Source: Deltaproteobacteria bacterium
GTDB lineage: Bacteria > Desulfobacterota > BSN033 > UBA1163
DNA length: 36,627 nt
Direction of reading: 5' to 3'
NCBI GenBank assembly: GCA_018333535.1
Contig: JAGXTA010000152.1
Span: 1-36,627 of the forward strand
A program made the translations under genes and the position numbers. The notes beneath the pieces are model-generated. The model searched no databases. It worked only from the letters and a program-made list of their open reading frames with translations, and was not told the origin of the DNA. This document shows, piece after piece, positions 27,607 to 34,983 of this stretch. Numbering within the stretch: the first letter of the stretch is position 1; every line of letters begins with the position of its first letter.

Positions 27607-28529
27607 TTTCGGAAGACATTTGTTTTGGCCCATTCGATATCTTTTCTGATCTGCTCGATTAACATTTCTATTGAAGTAAAACGGATTTCATCACGGATTC
27701 TTTTCGTAAAGCACACCTGGAGGTCCTCGCCGTAAATCTCACGATCAAAGTTTAAGATATGAACCTCCAATGACACAGCGTTTGCATTAAAGGTCGGATT
27801 GAATCCGATATTGGCAAGGCCATTGAAACACTGGCCATGCAAATTCACCCTGACCGCATACACCCCGGGCTTGGGATAAAGCTCTTCAGTCATTTCAAGA
27901 TTGGCCGTGGGAATACCAAGAGTATGACCCCTTTTCGCCCCCTCGATCACACGCCCGATCACCGGATAATCTCTTCCCATTAATTTCGAAGCCTTTTCAA
28001 CCTCTCCATCCCCGATAAGGTCTCTGATCTTGGAACTGCTGACGATGGCGTCATCAACGGTTAATGCCTCCACCACCTCGACTTCAATTCCAAATCTGGC
28101 GCAATTTTCTTTAAGGGAATCGACATCCCCGCTCTTCTCTTTGCCAAATCGATAATTATATCCGACAAAAATCTTTTTAGCTCCGACTTTCCCCGCCAGG
28201 ATGCTTTTTACAAATTCAGGAGGTGAAAGCCATGCAAAAGCCATGGTAAATTGAATGCAAAGGACTTTGTCCACCCCGGTTTCTTCGATGAACATCATTT
28301 TCTTTTTAAACGGGGTGAGCAGGGGAGGGCATTGATCGGGGGAAAGTATTTTCAGGGGATGGGGTTCAAAGGTGATGACAACGGATTCCCCGCCAATCTT
28401 TCTGGCTTCCTCTTTGACTTTTTTAAATATTCTCTGGTGCCCGAGATGAACGCCATCAAAATTTCCCAGTGTGACCACGGGATTCCTGAAGGGTCCTTTT
28501 AAATTTTCAATTCCTTTGATGATTTCCAT
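27600..28529 (-). CDS. ribF: Bifunctional riboflavin kinase / FAD synthetase
   Basis: RibF phosphorylates riboflavin to FMN and adenylates FMN to FAD. The 309-residue protein is of normal length. The N-terminal nucleotidyltransferase domain has GNFDGVHLGHQRIF near residues 23-36, followed by GYNYRFGKEKSGD. The C-terminal kinase domain has GRVIEGAKRGHTLGIPTANLEM with the flavokinase PTAN motif, and a GLANIGFNPTF segment. The ATG has no clear Shine-Dalgarno. The 3' end overlaps lepB by seven bases, tail to tail, with no terminator between them. No FMN riboswitch is recognisable upstream; that region holds a palindromic repeat. Confidence 0.95.
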   Translation of the reverse strand: MEIIKGIENLKGPFRNPVVTLGNFDGVHLGHQRIFKKVKEEARKIGGESVVITFEPHPLKILSPDQCPPLLTPFKKKMMFIEETGVDKVLCIQFTMAFAWLSPPEFVKSILAGKVGAKKIFVGYNYRFGKEKSGDVDSLKENCARFGIEVEVVEALTVDDAIVSSSKIRDLIGDGEVEKASKLMGRDYPVIGRVIEGAKRGHTLGIPTANLEMTEELYPKPGVYAVRVNLHGQCFNGLANIGFNPTFNANAVSLEVHILNFDREIYGEDLQVCFTKRIRDEIRFTSIEMLIEQIRKDIEWAKTNVFRNQ

Positions 28530-28560
28530 GGTGATAATTTTCGTCTTGATTAAAAATTAG

Positions 28561-28665
28561 CGCTTATCGTTGTCGAAACTCGTATCGAGGCTCGTATATG
28601 GAATCTGGATGCTCGAGATTCATTTTCCGAGTTTCGGGCTTCGATACCAGCATCGTCACCGTTAA
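28561..28665 (+). repeat. Palindromic intergenic repeat, copy A
   Basis: This 105-base element begins CGCTTATCGTTGTCGAAACT and ends CATCGTCACCGTTAA. It is the same length and orientation as copy B at 28856-28960, with about a dozen differences counted by eye. Its ends are imperfect inverted repeats. It lies between ribF (minus) and the tRNA-Leu promoter (plus), so upstream of both. Confidence 0.8.
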
Positions 28666-28694
28666 ACTCTAATGGGGGTTCAACGTATGATCAC

Positions 28695-28722
28695 TTGACT
28701 TTAATCGAAAAAAATATAAAAT
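28695..28722 (+). promoter_or_regulatory. Promoter of tRNA-Leu
   Basis: TTGACT at 28695-28700 and TAAAAT at 28717-28722 are separated by 16 bases, about 36 bases upstream of the tRNA 5' end. The gap between copy A of the repeat and the tRNA is otherwise A/T rich. Confidence 0.55.
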
Positions 28723-28758
28723 AGTATCTGACTTTTTTCAATGCAGTGATTTGCAGAG

Positions 28759-28847
28759 GCCGAAGTGGCGGAATTGGTAGACGCGCTAGATTCAGGGTCT
28801 AGTGGGGAGTAGTCCCCGTGGGGGTTCAAGTCCCTTCTTCGGCACCA
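28759..28847 (+). tRNA. tRNA-Leu (anticodon CAG)
   Basis: The cloverleaf folds by eye. The acceptor stem GCCGAAG (28759-28765) pairs with CTTCGGC (28837-28843), followed by discriminator A and an encoded CCA (28845-28847). The anticodon stem CTAGA/TCTAG closes the loop TTCAGGG, giving anticodon CAG at 28793-28795, which reads CUG. A long variable arm (GGGGAGTAGTCCCC) and GGTTCAAGTCC in the T arm mark a class II leucine tRNA. It is flanked on both sides by direct copies of one palindromic repeat. Confidence 0.95.
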
Positions 28848-28855
28848 ACCTTCCT

Positions 28856-28960
28856 CGTTTATCGTTGTCGAAGCTCGTATCGAGGCTCAATAATGGAAAC
28901 TGGATACTCGAGCTTCGTTTTTCGAGCTTCGGGCTTCGATACCAGCATCGTCACCGTTAA
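28856..28960 (+). repeat. Palindromic intergenic repeat, copy B
   Basis: This is the direct repeat of copy A, beginning CGTTTATCGTTGTCGAAGCT and ending CATCGTCACCGTTAA. It starts nine bases after the tRNA CCA and ends 20 bases before the PBP stop codon. It therefore lies between two converging transcripts, where a strong hairpin could also terminate transcription. An internal GAGCTTCG is duplicated (CGAGCTTCGTTTTTCGAGCTTCG, split here: two CGAGCTTCG units five bases apart). Confidence 0.8.
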
Positions 28961-28980
28961 CCTTTTGACTCCTTCTACCA

Positions 28981-31035
28981 TTACTTCGTTTTTGAAGAAA
29001 GATTCATGTCGAATTTGAAGAAGTCGGTAGTTGCAACCAATCGGGTCGAAGTTTTTGGAGTGGGTCCTGTTCCTTCCTTGAAACATTCAAGAACTCCTCC
29101 TTTATCCGAACCCATCTGGCCTGTTTTAGGATCGATCTTCATAAACTCGATCCCTTCGGGAATGGGGAAGGCTTTAATGTCTTTGTCCTTCAACGCCCTT
29201 GACATAAAAGCGACCCAGATGGGAGAGGCCGCACGAGCGCCGGTCTCATTTTCACCAAGGGACCTCTCTTCATCGAAACCCACCCATACACCGGTGAGGA
29301 GTTCGGGAGTATAACCGACAAACCAGGCGTCGAAAAATTGATCGGTTGTGCCTGTTTTTGCCGCCACAGGCCTTCCGAGCGCTTTTGCCCTCCATCCTGT
29401 TCCACTCCGAACCGCGCTCTCGAGAAGGTGTGTGATGAGAAAAGCTGTTTGAGTACTGATGACCTGGTCGACATGATTTAATTCGCCGGGATGATTGAGG
29501 GGGAGATGCTCTTCGAGTAAATTTCCGTCCCGGTCGAGAATTTTTTTAATAAAAAGAGGTGTGAACTTTTTCCCCTGATTGCCAAAGACAGCATAGGCTT
29601 TCGTTAATTCATAAAGCGAGAGACCCGAGGAACCCAGGGCCATGGCAAGGTTGTCGTGGAGTGAAGATGATATCCCAAGATTTCGGGCATAATCCCTGAT
29701 GTAATCAATTCCGATATCGCGGGCAATCTTCACGGTGACGACATTCATCGAATGGGTGAGCGCATTTCTGAGGGTGGTCGGCCCCAAAAATTTGTCTTCA
29801 AAATTTTTCGGTCTCCATTTTTTGTTTCCGAATTCGAACACGATCGGAGCGTCAACAACAATCGAAGCAGGGGTATAACCTTTATCTAAAGCCGAAGCGA
29901 AGATAATGGGTTTAAAAGCTGATCCGCTCTGTCTTCTGGCCTGGGTAACCCGGTTGAACTGACTTTTTCTGAAATCTCTTCCGCCCACCATTGCCCTGAC
30001 ATATCCTGATTCTAATTCGAAGCAGAACAATGCCCCTTCTAAAATGGAAGCCATCTCGCCGGGGCGGTACTTCTGTCTGTTTTCTATCTCTTTTAATCCG
30101 GATTCAAGCGCTTCCTGAGCGATGTTTTGGGCATAGAGATCGATGGTTGTATGGACCTGGAGGCCGCCTTTATAAAGGGCATCTTTTCCATATCTCTCTT
30201 CGATATATCTCCTCACATGCTCGACAAAATGGGGGGCTTTTTCAAAAGAAAGGCTTTGCTTTCCCTTAACCTTTAACGGGGTCTGTAATGCTCTCAGAGA
30301 TTCACTATGAGAGGTATATCCTTCTTCAACCATCCGGTTCAGAATGTAGATCTGCCTCTTTCTTGCTTGTTCGGGGTGTTGATGAGGAGAATATTTGGAG
30401 GGGGCCTGGGGAAGTCCTGCAAGCAGGGCGGATTCCGCAAGATTCAGCTCTTGAACATCCTTTCCGAAATAATTTTCAGAAGCAACTGCAACTCCATAAG
30501 CTCCGTGTCCTAAATAGATTTGATTAAGATAGAGATGAAGTATCTCCTCCTTGGAAAGATACTTCTCAATTTTAAAGGACAGGATGGCCTCACGTATCTT
30601 CCTCGAGAAACTCTTTTCTGGGGTAAGGAGAAGCGACTTGACAACCTGCTGAGTGATGGTGCTGCCGCCCTGTATGATCTCTCCGGAGAAGATATTTTTA
30701 AAAAGCGCTCGCAAAATAGCCCAGTAGTCCAATCCCTTATGCTGAAAAAATCTGGCGTCCTCTCCTGCGACAAAGGCTTGAATTAAATGATTGGGGAGCC
30801 TATCAAGAGAGATGACCTCTCTCTTCTCCATAAAAAATTCTCCAATCAGCTCTCCATTTTCAGAAAAAATTTTGGTGATGGCAGGAGGTTTATAATTCTT
30901 TAAACTTTCAATGCTTGGAAGATCGTGGCTGAAATAGAAGTAGGAGACGCCTCCAAATACGATGATGGAAGTTAGAGATACCATCAGTATTGAAATCAAA
31001 ACCTTAGCCGTTTTTTCTGTTAAAGGTGATTTCAT
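28981..31035 (-). CDS. Class A penicillin-binding protein (PBP1A-like peptidoglycan glycosyltransferase/transpeptidase)
   Basis: This bifunctional enzyme polymerises glycan strands and cross-links peptides in the periplasm. The 684-residue protein has a membrane anchor at about residues 10-33. The GT51 domain has catalytic Glu92 in AGEDARFFQHKG and GGSTITQQVVKSLLL. The transpeptidase domain has Ser372-X-X-Lys375 (SGSAFKPI), an SMN motif (THSMNVVTVK) and Lys560-Thr-Gly (KTGTT). It is shorter than E. coli PBP1A (850 residues) and lacks its extra OB-like insertion; PBP1A/mrcA or ponA would be the usual label. The ATG has no evident Shine-Dalgarno. It is divergent from the glycosyltransferase gene, with a 142-base A/T-rich gap between. 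Confidence 0.93.
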   Translation of the reverse strand: MKSPLTEKTAKVLISILMVSLTSIIVFGGVSYFYFSHDLPSIESLKNYKPPAITKIFSENGELIGEFFMEKREVISLDRLPNHLIQAFVAGEDARFFQHKGLDYWAILRALFKNIFSGEIIQGGSTITQQVVKSLLLTPEKSFSRKIREAILSFKIEKYLSKEEILHLYLNQIYLGHGAYGVAVASENYFGKDVQELNLAESALLAGLPQAPSKYSPHQHPEQARKRQIYILNRMVEEGYTSHSESLRALQTPLKVKGKQSLSFEKAPHFVEHVRRYIEERYGKDALYKGGLQVHTTIDLYAQNIAQEALESGLKEIENRQKYRPGEMASILEGALFCFELESGYVRAMVGGRDFRKSQFNRVTQARRQSGSAFKPIIFASALDKGYTPASIVVDAPIVFEFGNKKWRPKNFEDKFLGPTTLRNALTHSMNVVTVKIARDIGIDYIRDYARNLGISSSLHDNLAMALGSSGLSLYELTKAYAVFGNQGKKFTPLFIKKILDRDGNLLEEHLPLNHPGELNHVDQVISTQTAFLITHLLESAVRSGTGWRAKALGRPVAAKTGTTDQFFDAWFVGYTPELLTGVWVGFDEERSLGENETGARAASPIWVAFMSRALKDKDIKAFPIPEGIEFMKIDPKTGQMGSDKGGVLECFKEGTGPTPKTSTRLVATTDFFKFDMNLSSKTK

Positions 31036-31177
31036 AATTATTATAAGGTGTTAGAGCAAAGAACATCAGATATTTCTTGACTTCTTAGCCCAAAATATAC
31101 AATAATGACGGAGATTTTTCAATTAATTTCCATTTGTCTCCTTCCCTCCTGATGGAGAGAATAAAAAGGAGCAATCC

Positions 31178-32134
31178 ATGGCCCATAAACCACTCGAGAC
31201 ACTTTCAATCTTGATCCCTGTTTATAATGAAGTAGACAATATCTTGCCATTGTTTGAAAGATTAAGCGCGGCGCTTAAGAAGACAGAAAGGCCTTATGAA
31301 GTGATCTTCATTGATGATGGGAGCACGGATGGAACCCTGGACGCTTTAATAGACATCAACCGCAAAAATCAGAATATAAAGATTATCAGTTTTACCCGTA
31401 ATTTTGGTCAGACGGCGGCATTGAGCGCCGGGATCGATTCCTGCAAGGGAGATATTATCATTCCGATGGATGGTGATCTTCAAAATGATCCGGAGGATAT
31501 TCTCCTTCTTCTCCAAAAAATCGAGGAAGGTTACGATGTTGTGAGCGGATGGAGAAAAGACCGCAAAGATCCCTTCTTGAACCGAAGATTGCCATCCGTC
31601 ATTGCCAATAAGATGATTTCGTTCATCGGCGGCGTTCACCTTCATGATTACGGGTGTACGTTGAAGGCGTATCGAAAAGATATTTTGAAGAATATCCGTC
31701 TCTATGGCGAGATGCACCGTTTCATTCCCATTTATGCAAAGTGGGTGGGGGCCCATGTAACTGAGGTTCCTGTTAAACATCTTGCAAGAAAGGCCGGTTC
31801 TTCAAAATATGGGATAGGCAGAGTCTTCAAAGTGATTCTAGATCTGATGGTGGTGAAGTTCCTTATGTCCTATTCGCAAAAACCCATCTATGTCTTCGGT
31901 GGAATGGGGCTGTTGATGGTTTTGGGTGCTTTTATCTCCGGGGGATACGCCATTTACCTGAAACTCTTAAAGGGGGTTTCATTTATTTTAACCCCTTTGC
32001 CACTGTTAAGCGTCCTTCTTTTAATGCTGGGTTTTCTTTCCATTCTAATGGGTTTTTTGGCGGAGATCCTGACCAGAACTTACTACGAATCGCAAGGAAA
32101 ACCCACTTATCATATTAAGGAGACCATCCCATAG
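31178..32134 (+). CDS. Family 2 glycosyltransferase, polyprenyl-phosphate sugar transferase type (DPM1/GtrB-like)
   Basis: The 318-residue protein has an N-terminal GT-A domain with ILIPVYNEVDNI, IDDGSTDGT and the metal/nucleotide motif D98-G-D100 in PMDGDLQNDPEDI. The acceptor-side region contains WRKDRKDPFLNRRLPS and is followed by RKAGSSKYG. Two C-terminal membrane helices lie at about 232-256 and 266-292. This arrangement is shared with GtrB, ArnC and dolichol-phosphate mannose synthases, which load a sugar onto a lipid phosphate for later transfer. The sugar cannot be told from sequence. The ATG has AAAAAGGAG upstream. The neighbours (PBP, AsnB) suggest envelope glycan work. Confidence 0.88.
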   Translation: MAHKPLETLSILIPVYNEVDNILPLFERLSAALKKTERPYEVIFIDDGSTDGTLDALIDINRKNQNIKIISFTRNFGQTAALSAGIDSCKGDIIIPMDGDLQNDPEDILLLLQKIEEGYDVVSGWRKDRKDPFLNRRLPSVIANKMISFIGGVHLHDYGCTLKAYRKDILKNIRLYGEMHRFIPIYAKWVGAHVTEVPVKHLARKAGSSKYGIGRVFKVILDLMVVKFLMSYSQKPIYVFGGMGLLMVLGAFISGGYAIYLKLLKGVSFILTPLPLLSVLLLMLGFLSILMGFLAEILTRTYYESQGKPTYHIKETIP

Positions 32135-32150
32135 TATAAATATGGATGAA

Positions 32151-32305
32151 CGTTTATCGTTGTCGAAGCTCGTATCGAAGCAAGAGGCTCGAAACTTGAA
32201 GCTCGAGTATCCAGCATCCATATACGAGCCTCGATACCAGCTTCGACAACGTCAAACGTCAATTTTAGTTCAACGATACGGGCCTCGTTACCCTTACCAT
32301 TAGAC
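32151..32305. repeat. Palindromic intergenic repeat, copy D with tail module
   Basis: The arms at 32151-32177 and 32232-32258 are inverted and match at 24 of 27 positions by my count, with TTGTCGAAGCT in both, making this the most symmetrical copy. The tail (about 32271-32305, ACGATACGGGCCTCGTTACC and CTTACCATTAGA) matches the tail of copy C. It ends 16 bases before the asnB start codon, so it forms most of the asnB leader. Confidence 0.78.
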
Positions 32306-32321
32306 TTTTTAGGCAATTAGT

Positions 32322-34232
32322 ATGTGCGGCATCGTAGGATTTCTCACCTCAAATCCATCCGATATTCCCGACCACCAAATTCTACAAAGGATGCGGGATC
32401 TCCTGACCCATCGCGGGCCAGACGACCAGGGCGAGTATATTCGGTCCCTGAATGAAAAAGGTCCTTTTCTCTTTTTGGGACATCGACGATTAAGCATCAT
32501 CGATCTGGTTTCAGGTCAACAACCCCTTTCTAATGAGGATGGAACGGTATGGGTCATCTTTAACGGAGAGATATATAATTTCAAAGAATTGAGGGAAAAA
32601 TTAAGAACACTTGGCCACCGGTTTGCGACCAAGTCAGATACCGAAGTCATCGTCCATTCCTATGAAGAGTATGGAGAAGGATGTTTCAAACATCTGAATG
32701 GGATGTTTGCCCTTGGAATCTGGGATGAGCGCAAAAAACAACTCCTCCTTGCGAGGGACCGGCTCGGAAAGAAACCTCTCTATTATAGCGCTCTCCCTGG
32801 TACATTCTTATTTTCTTCAGAATTGAAAGCGATTATGGCCTACCCCAAATTCAAACGAAAGATTTCATCTCTTTCTCTGATGAAATATCTTTTCTATGAA
32901 TTTATCCCCTCACCGCATACCATCTTTGAAGATGCGATGAAACTTCCGGCTGCCTCCTGCCTGATCTGGAAAGATGGAAAAAGGGAAATAAAAGAATATT
33001 GGACCCCATTTGATACGGGAGAGGTGAAAGACATTTCAGGGGAGGAGGCTGAGTTGAGAATGATCGATCTCCTGAGAACATCGGTCAAAAGGAGACTCAT
33101 CAGCGATGTTCCTCTGGGTATTTTTTTAAGCGGAGGAATTGATTCAAGCGCGGTGGCCGCCTTTGCCCAAAGAGAAGCGCCCGGAAAGGTGAAAACATTT
33201 TCCATTGGCTTTGAAGACCCATCGTTTGACGAATCGGGATATGCCTCCCTTGCGTCCGCTTTTCTCGAAACAGAACATTATGAACAGAGGATGACCCCCG
33301 AGGATTTGCTTGCCGTTGTTCCTCAATTGCCCGATATCTTAGATGAACCGATGGCGGATGCCTCCATCCTGCCCACTTTTCTTCTTTCTAAATTCACAAG
33401 GAAGCATGTAACAGTTGCCCTGGGTGGAGACGGAGGAGATGAGTTATTTGCGGGGTATCCCACCTATCTTGCTCATAAACTGGCTAAACCTTATGAGAAT
33501 TATTTAGGTTGGCTTCATCCGCTTGCAACCTATCTTGGGAATTTACTTCCTGTATCCGATAATAACATCAGTTTCGATTTTAAGGTGAAGAAATTTCTCT
33601 CCGGCATCGGCTATCCCGATGGGATCAGAAATTCGATCTGGTTAGGATCCTTTCCTTTCATAGAAAATGAAAAAGTATTATCTGACGAGATTCGTAACCC
33701 ATTCAATCGAGATCGATTGGTTGAAGACCTCGTGCGATATGAGAAGGGTTATCCATTGAATGACCGAATGACCCTACTGCAATACCTCGATTTAAAACTC
33801 TATCTCCAGGAAGCGATTCTGGTTAAGGTAGATCGAGCCAGCATGGCCTGTTCTCTTGAGGTGAGAGCGCCTTTTCTGGATTATGAGTTAGTCGAGTTTG
33901 TCATGGGACTTCCTTCCAAACTTAAATTAAAGGGATTTACGTCGAAATACATTTTAAAAAAGGCGATGGAGAAATTTCTTCCGCCCAGGGTGGTCCATAG
34001 GCCCAAAAAAGGATTTGGCGTTCCCATTGCCAAATGGGTAAAGGGGCCGCTGAAGGAGTTGTTTAGAGATATGCTGTCGTTGGAAAGGATAGAAAGGGAA
34101 GGGTTCTTAAACCCTGAATATGTGGCTGACCTGCTTGAAGATCACGTAAAAAACAAGAAGGACAACCGAAAACCACTCTGGACCCTCCTCATCTGGCAAC
34201 TCTGGGTCGATCGTTATCATCCCTCACATTGA
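32322..34232 (+). CDS. asnB: Asparagine synthetase (glutamine-hydrolysing)
   Basis: AsnB makes asparagine, or in some relatives another amide, from glutamine and a carboxylate with ATP. The start is fixed because Cys2 of MCGIVGF must become the N-terminal nucleophile of the class II amidotransferase domain (about residues 1-215, with LTHRGPDDQG, GHRRLSIID and NGEIYNF). The synthetase domain has its pyrophosphate loop at S270GGIDSS and GDGGDELFAGYP. The 636-residue length and C-terminal extension fit the group of AsnB-like proteins often found in polysaccharide and exosortase loci. A role in glycan or protein amidation is therefore an alternative to free asparagine synthesis. No strong ribosome-binding site is seen; a repeat fills the leader. 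Confidence 0.9.
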   Translation: MCGIVGFLTSNPSDIPDHQILQRMRDLLTHRGPDDQGEYIRSLNEKGPFLFLGHRRLSIIDLVSGQQPLSNEDGTVWVIFNGEIYNFKELREKLRTLGHRFATKSDTEVIVHSYEEYGEGCFKHLNGMFALGIWDERKKQLLLARDRLGKKPLYYSALPGTFLFSSELKAIMAYPKFKRKISSLSLMKYLFYEFIPSPHTIFEDAMKLPAASCLIWKDGKREIKEYWTPFDTGEVKDISGEEAELRMIDLLRTSVKRRLISDVPLGIFLSGGIDSSAVAAFAQREAPGKVKTFSIGFEDPSFDESGYASLASAFLETEHYEQRMTPEDLLAVVPQLPDILDEPMADASILPTFLLSKFTRKHVTVALGGDGGDELFAGYPTYLAHKLAKPYENYLGWLHPLATYLGNLLPVSDNNISFDFKVKKFLSGIGYPDGIRNSIWLGSFPFIENEKVLSDEIRNPFNRDRLVEDLVRYEKGYPLNDRMTLLQYLDLKLYLQEAILVKVDRASMACSLEVRAPFLDYELVEFVMGLPSKLKLKGFTSKYILKKAMEKFLPPRVVHRPKKGFGVPIAKWVKGPLKELFRDMLSLERIEREGFLNPEYVADLLEDHVKNKKDNRKPLWTLLIWQLWVDRYHPSH

Positions 34233-34252
34233 TCTTGTTCATATCATTCCGG

Positions 34253-34271
34253 CAGACCCATAAGAGGTCTG
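34253..34271. other. Hairpin after asnB
   Basis: CAGACC (34253-34258) and GGTCTG (34266-34271) form a six-base stem with a seven-base loop, 20 bases after the asnB stop. No T-run follows directly, so as a terminator it is weak. It touches the -35 box of the tetR-type gene and might instead be an operator. Confidence 0.35.
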
Positions 34272-34272
34272 G

Positions 34273-34316
34273 TTGACAAAACCTATTTTTTAGTTTAGAA
34301 ATGAATACTCGTTCAT
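34273..34316 (+). promoter_or_regulatory. Promoter and putative operator of the TetR-type gene
   Basis: TTGACA (34273-34278) and TAGAAA (34296-34301) have a 17-base spacer. Immediately after lies ATGAATACTCGTTCAT (34301-34316), an inverted repeat with arms ATGAA/TTCAT, and ATGAAT recurs at 34320-34325. Palindromes built on ATGAA/TTCAT are typical of TetR operators, so autoregulation of the regulator and the following tolC-like gene is likely. Confidence 0.6.
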
Positions 34317-34352
34317 AAAATGAATTAACATTGATGACCAGGAGAGAATCGT

Positions 34353-34979
34353 ATGGAAACGATCGGCAGGAAGAAGAGGGAACACCTGGTCCACCGGGGA
34401 GAGATCCTTCGGGCGGCGGAAAAGGTCTTTGCCGCCAAGGGTTTTTTCCAGACGACCATGAGCGAAATTGCCCAGGCAGCGGAGTTTGGAACGGGAACCC
34501 TTTACAAATACTTCAAATCGAAAGAAGACCTTTATTTTACCCTTATCGACGAGAAAACGGATGAAATCAATCGTCTGGTCAAGGCCGAACTCTCCCGGAA
34601 AACTTCCGCCATCGAAAAGATCAAAAAAGTCCTGATCCTCGAGCTGGAATTCATTGAACGGAACCGGGATTTTTTCAGGATCTATACCTCGGAAGGAAGC
34701 CGTTTTGAATGGTCGATCAAAGACGATTGCGGAAAAAAGATCCACGATAAGATGGTGGACTATATCCATCTCCTTGCCCAGGTTTTAAAGCAGGGAATGA
34801 ATTCGGGTGAGTTAAAAGCCATGAACCCCCTGGATTTAGCTCATGCCTTCGAAGGAATCGTTCATTCTTTTATCTTTGAGTGGCTGATCAGTCCGGAATC
34901 ATATCCGCTCATTTCAAAGGTGGAAACCATTTTAGAGATCTTCTTAAAAGGAACCGAAAAGAGGGAAAGGAGGAAATAG
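34353..34979 (+). CDS. TetR/AcrR-family transcriptional regulator
   Basis: The 208-residue protein has the TetR N-terminal helix-turn-helix (about residues 35-55) in TTMSEIAQAAEFGTGTLYKYF, followed by KSKEDLYFTLIDEK. An all-helical ligand-binding C-terminus begins near residue 75 and is unlike any I can name. A palindrome resembling a TetR operator overlaps its promoter. The tolC-like gene starts within a few bases of its stop, so the two form an operon, the usual arrangement for an efflux system repressor. The inducer is unknown. ATG 34353 has the modest ribosome-binding region CAGGAGAG. Confidence 0.9.
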   Translation: METIGRKKREHLVHRGEILRAAEKVFAAKGFFQTTMSEIAQAAEFGTGTLYKYFKSKEDLYFTLIDEKTDEINRLVKAELSRKTSAIEKIKKVLILELEFIERNRDFFRIYTSEGSRFEWSIKDDCGKKIHDKMVDYIHLLAQVLKQGMNSGELKAMNPLDLAHAFEGIVHSFIFEWLISPESYPLISKVETILEIFLKGTEKRERRK

Positions 34980-34983
34980 GTTG

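Noticed and set aside
28561-28960. Repeats around the tRNA as a possible CRISPR array or integration site
   Set aside because: There are only two repeats of about 105 bases with a tRNA between them. There are no regular spacers, no cas genes, no integrase, and no duplicated tRNA 3' end.
31036-31177. Divergent promoters between the PBP gene and the glycosyltransferase
   Set aside because: TTGACT and TACAAT on the plus strand are only 15 bases apart, and the TATAAT on the minus strand touches the start codon with no -35. Neither is convincing enough to annotate.
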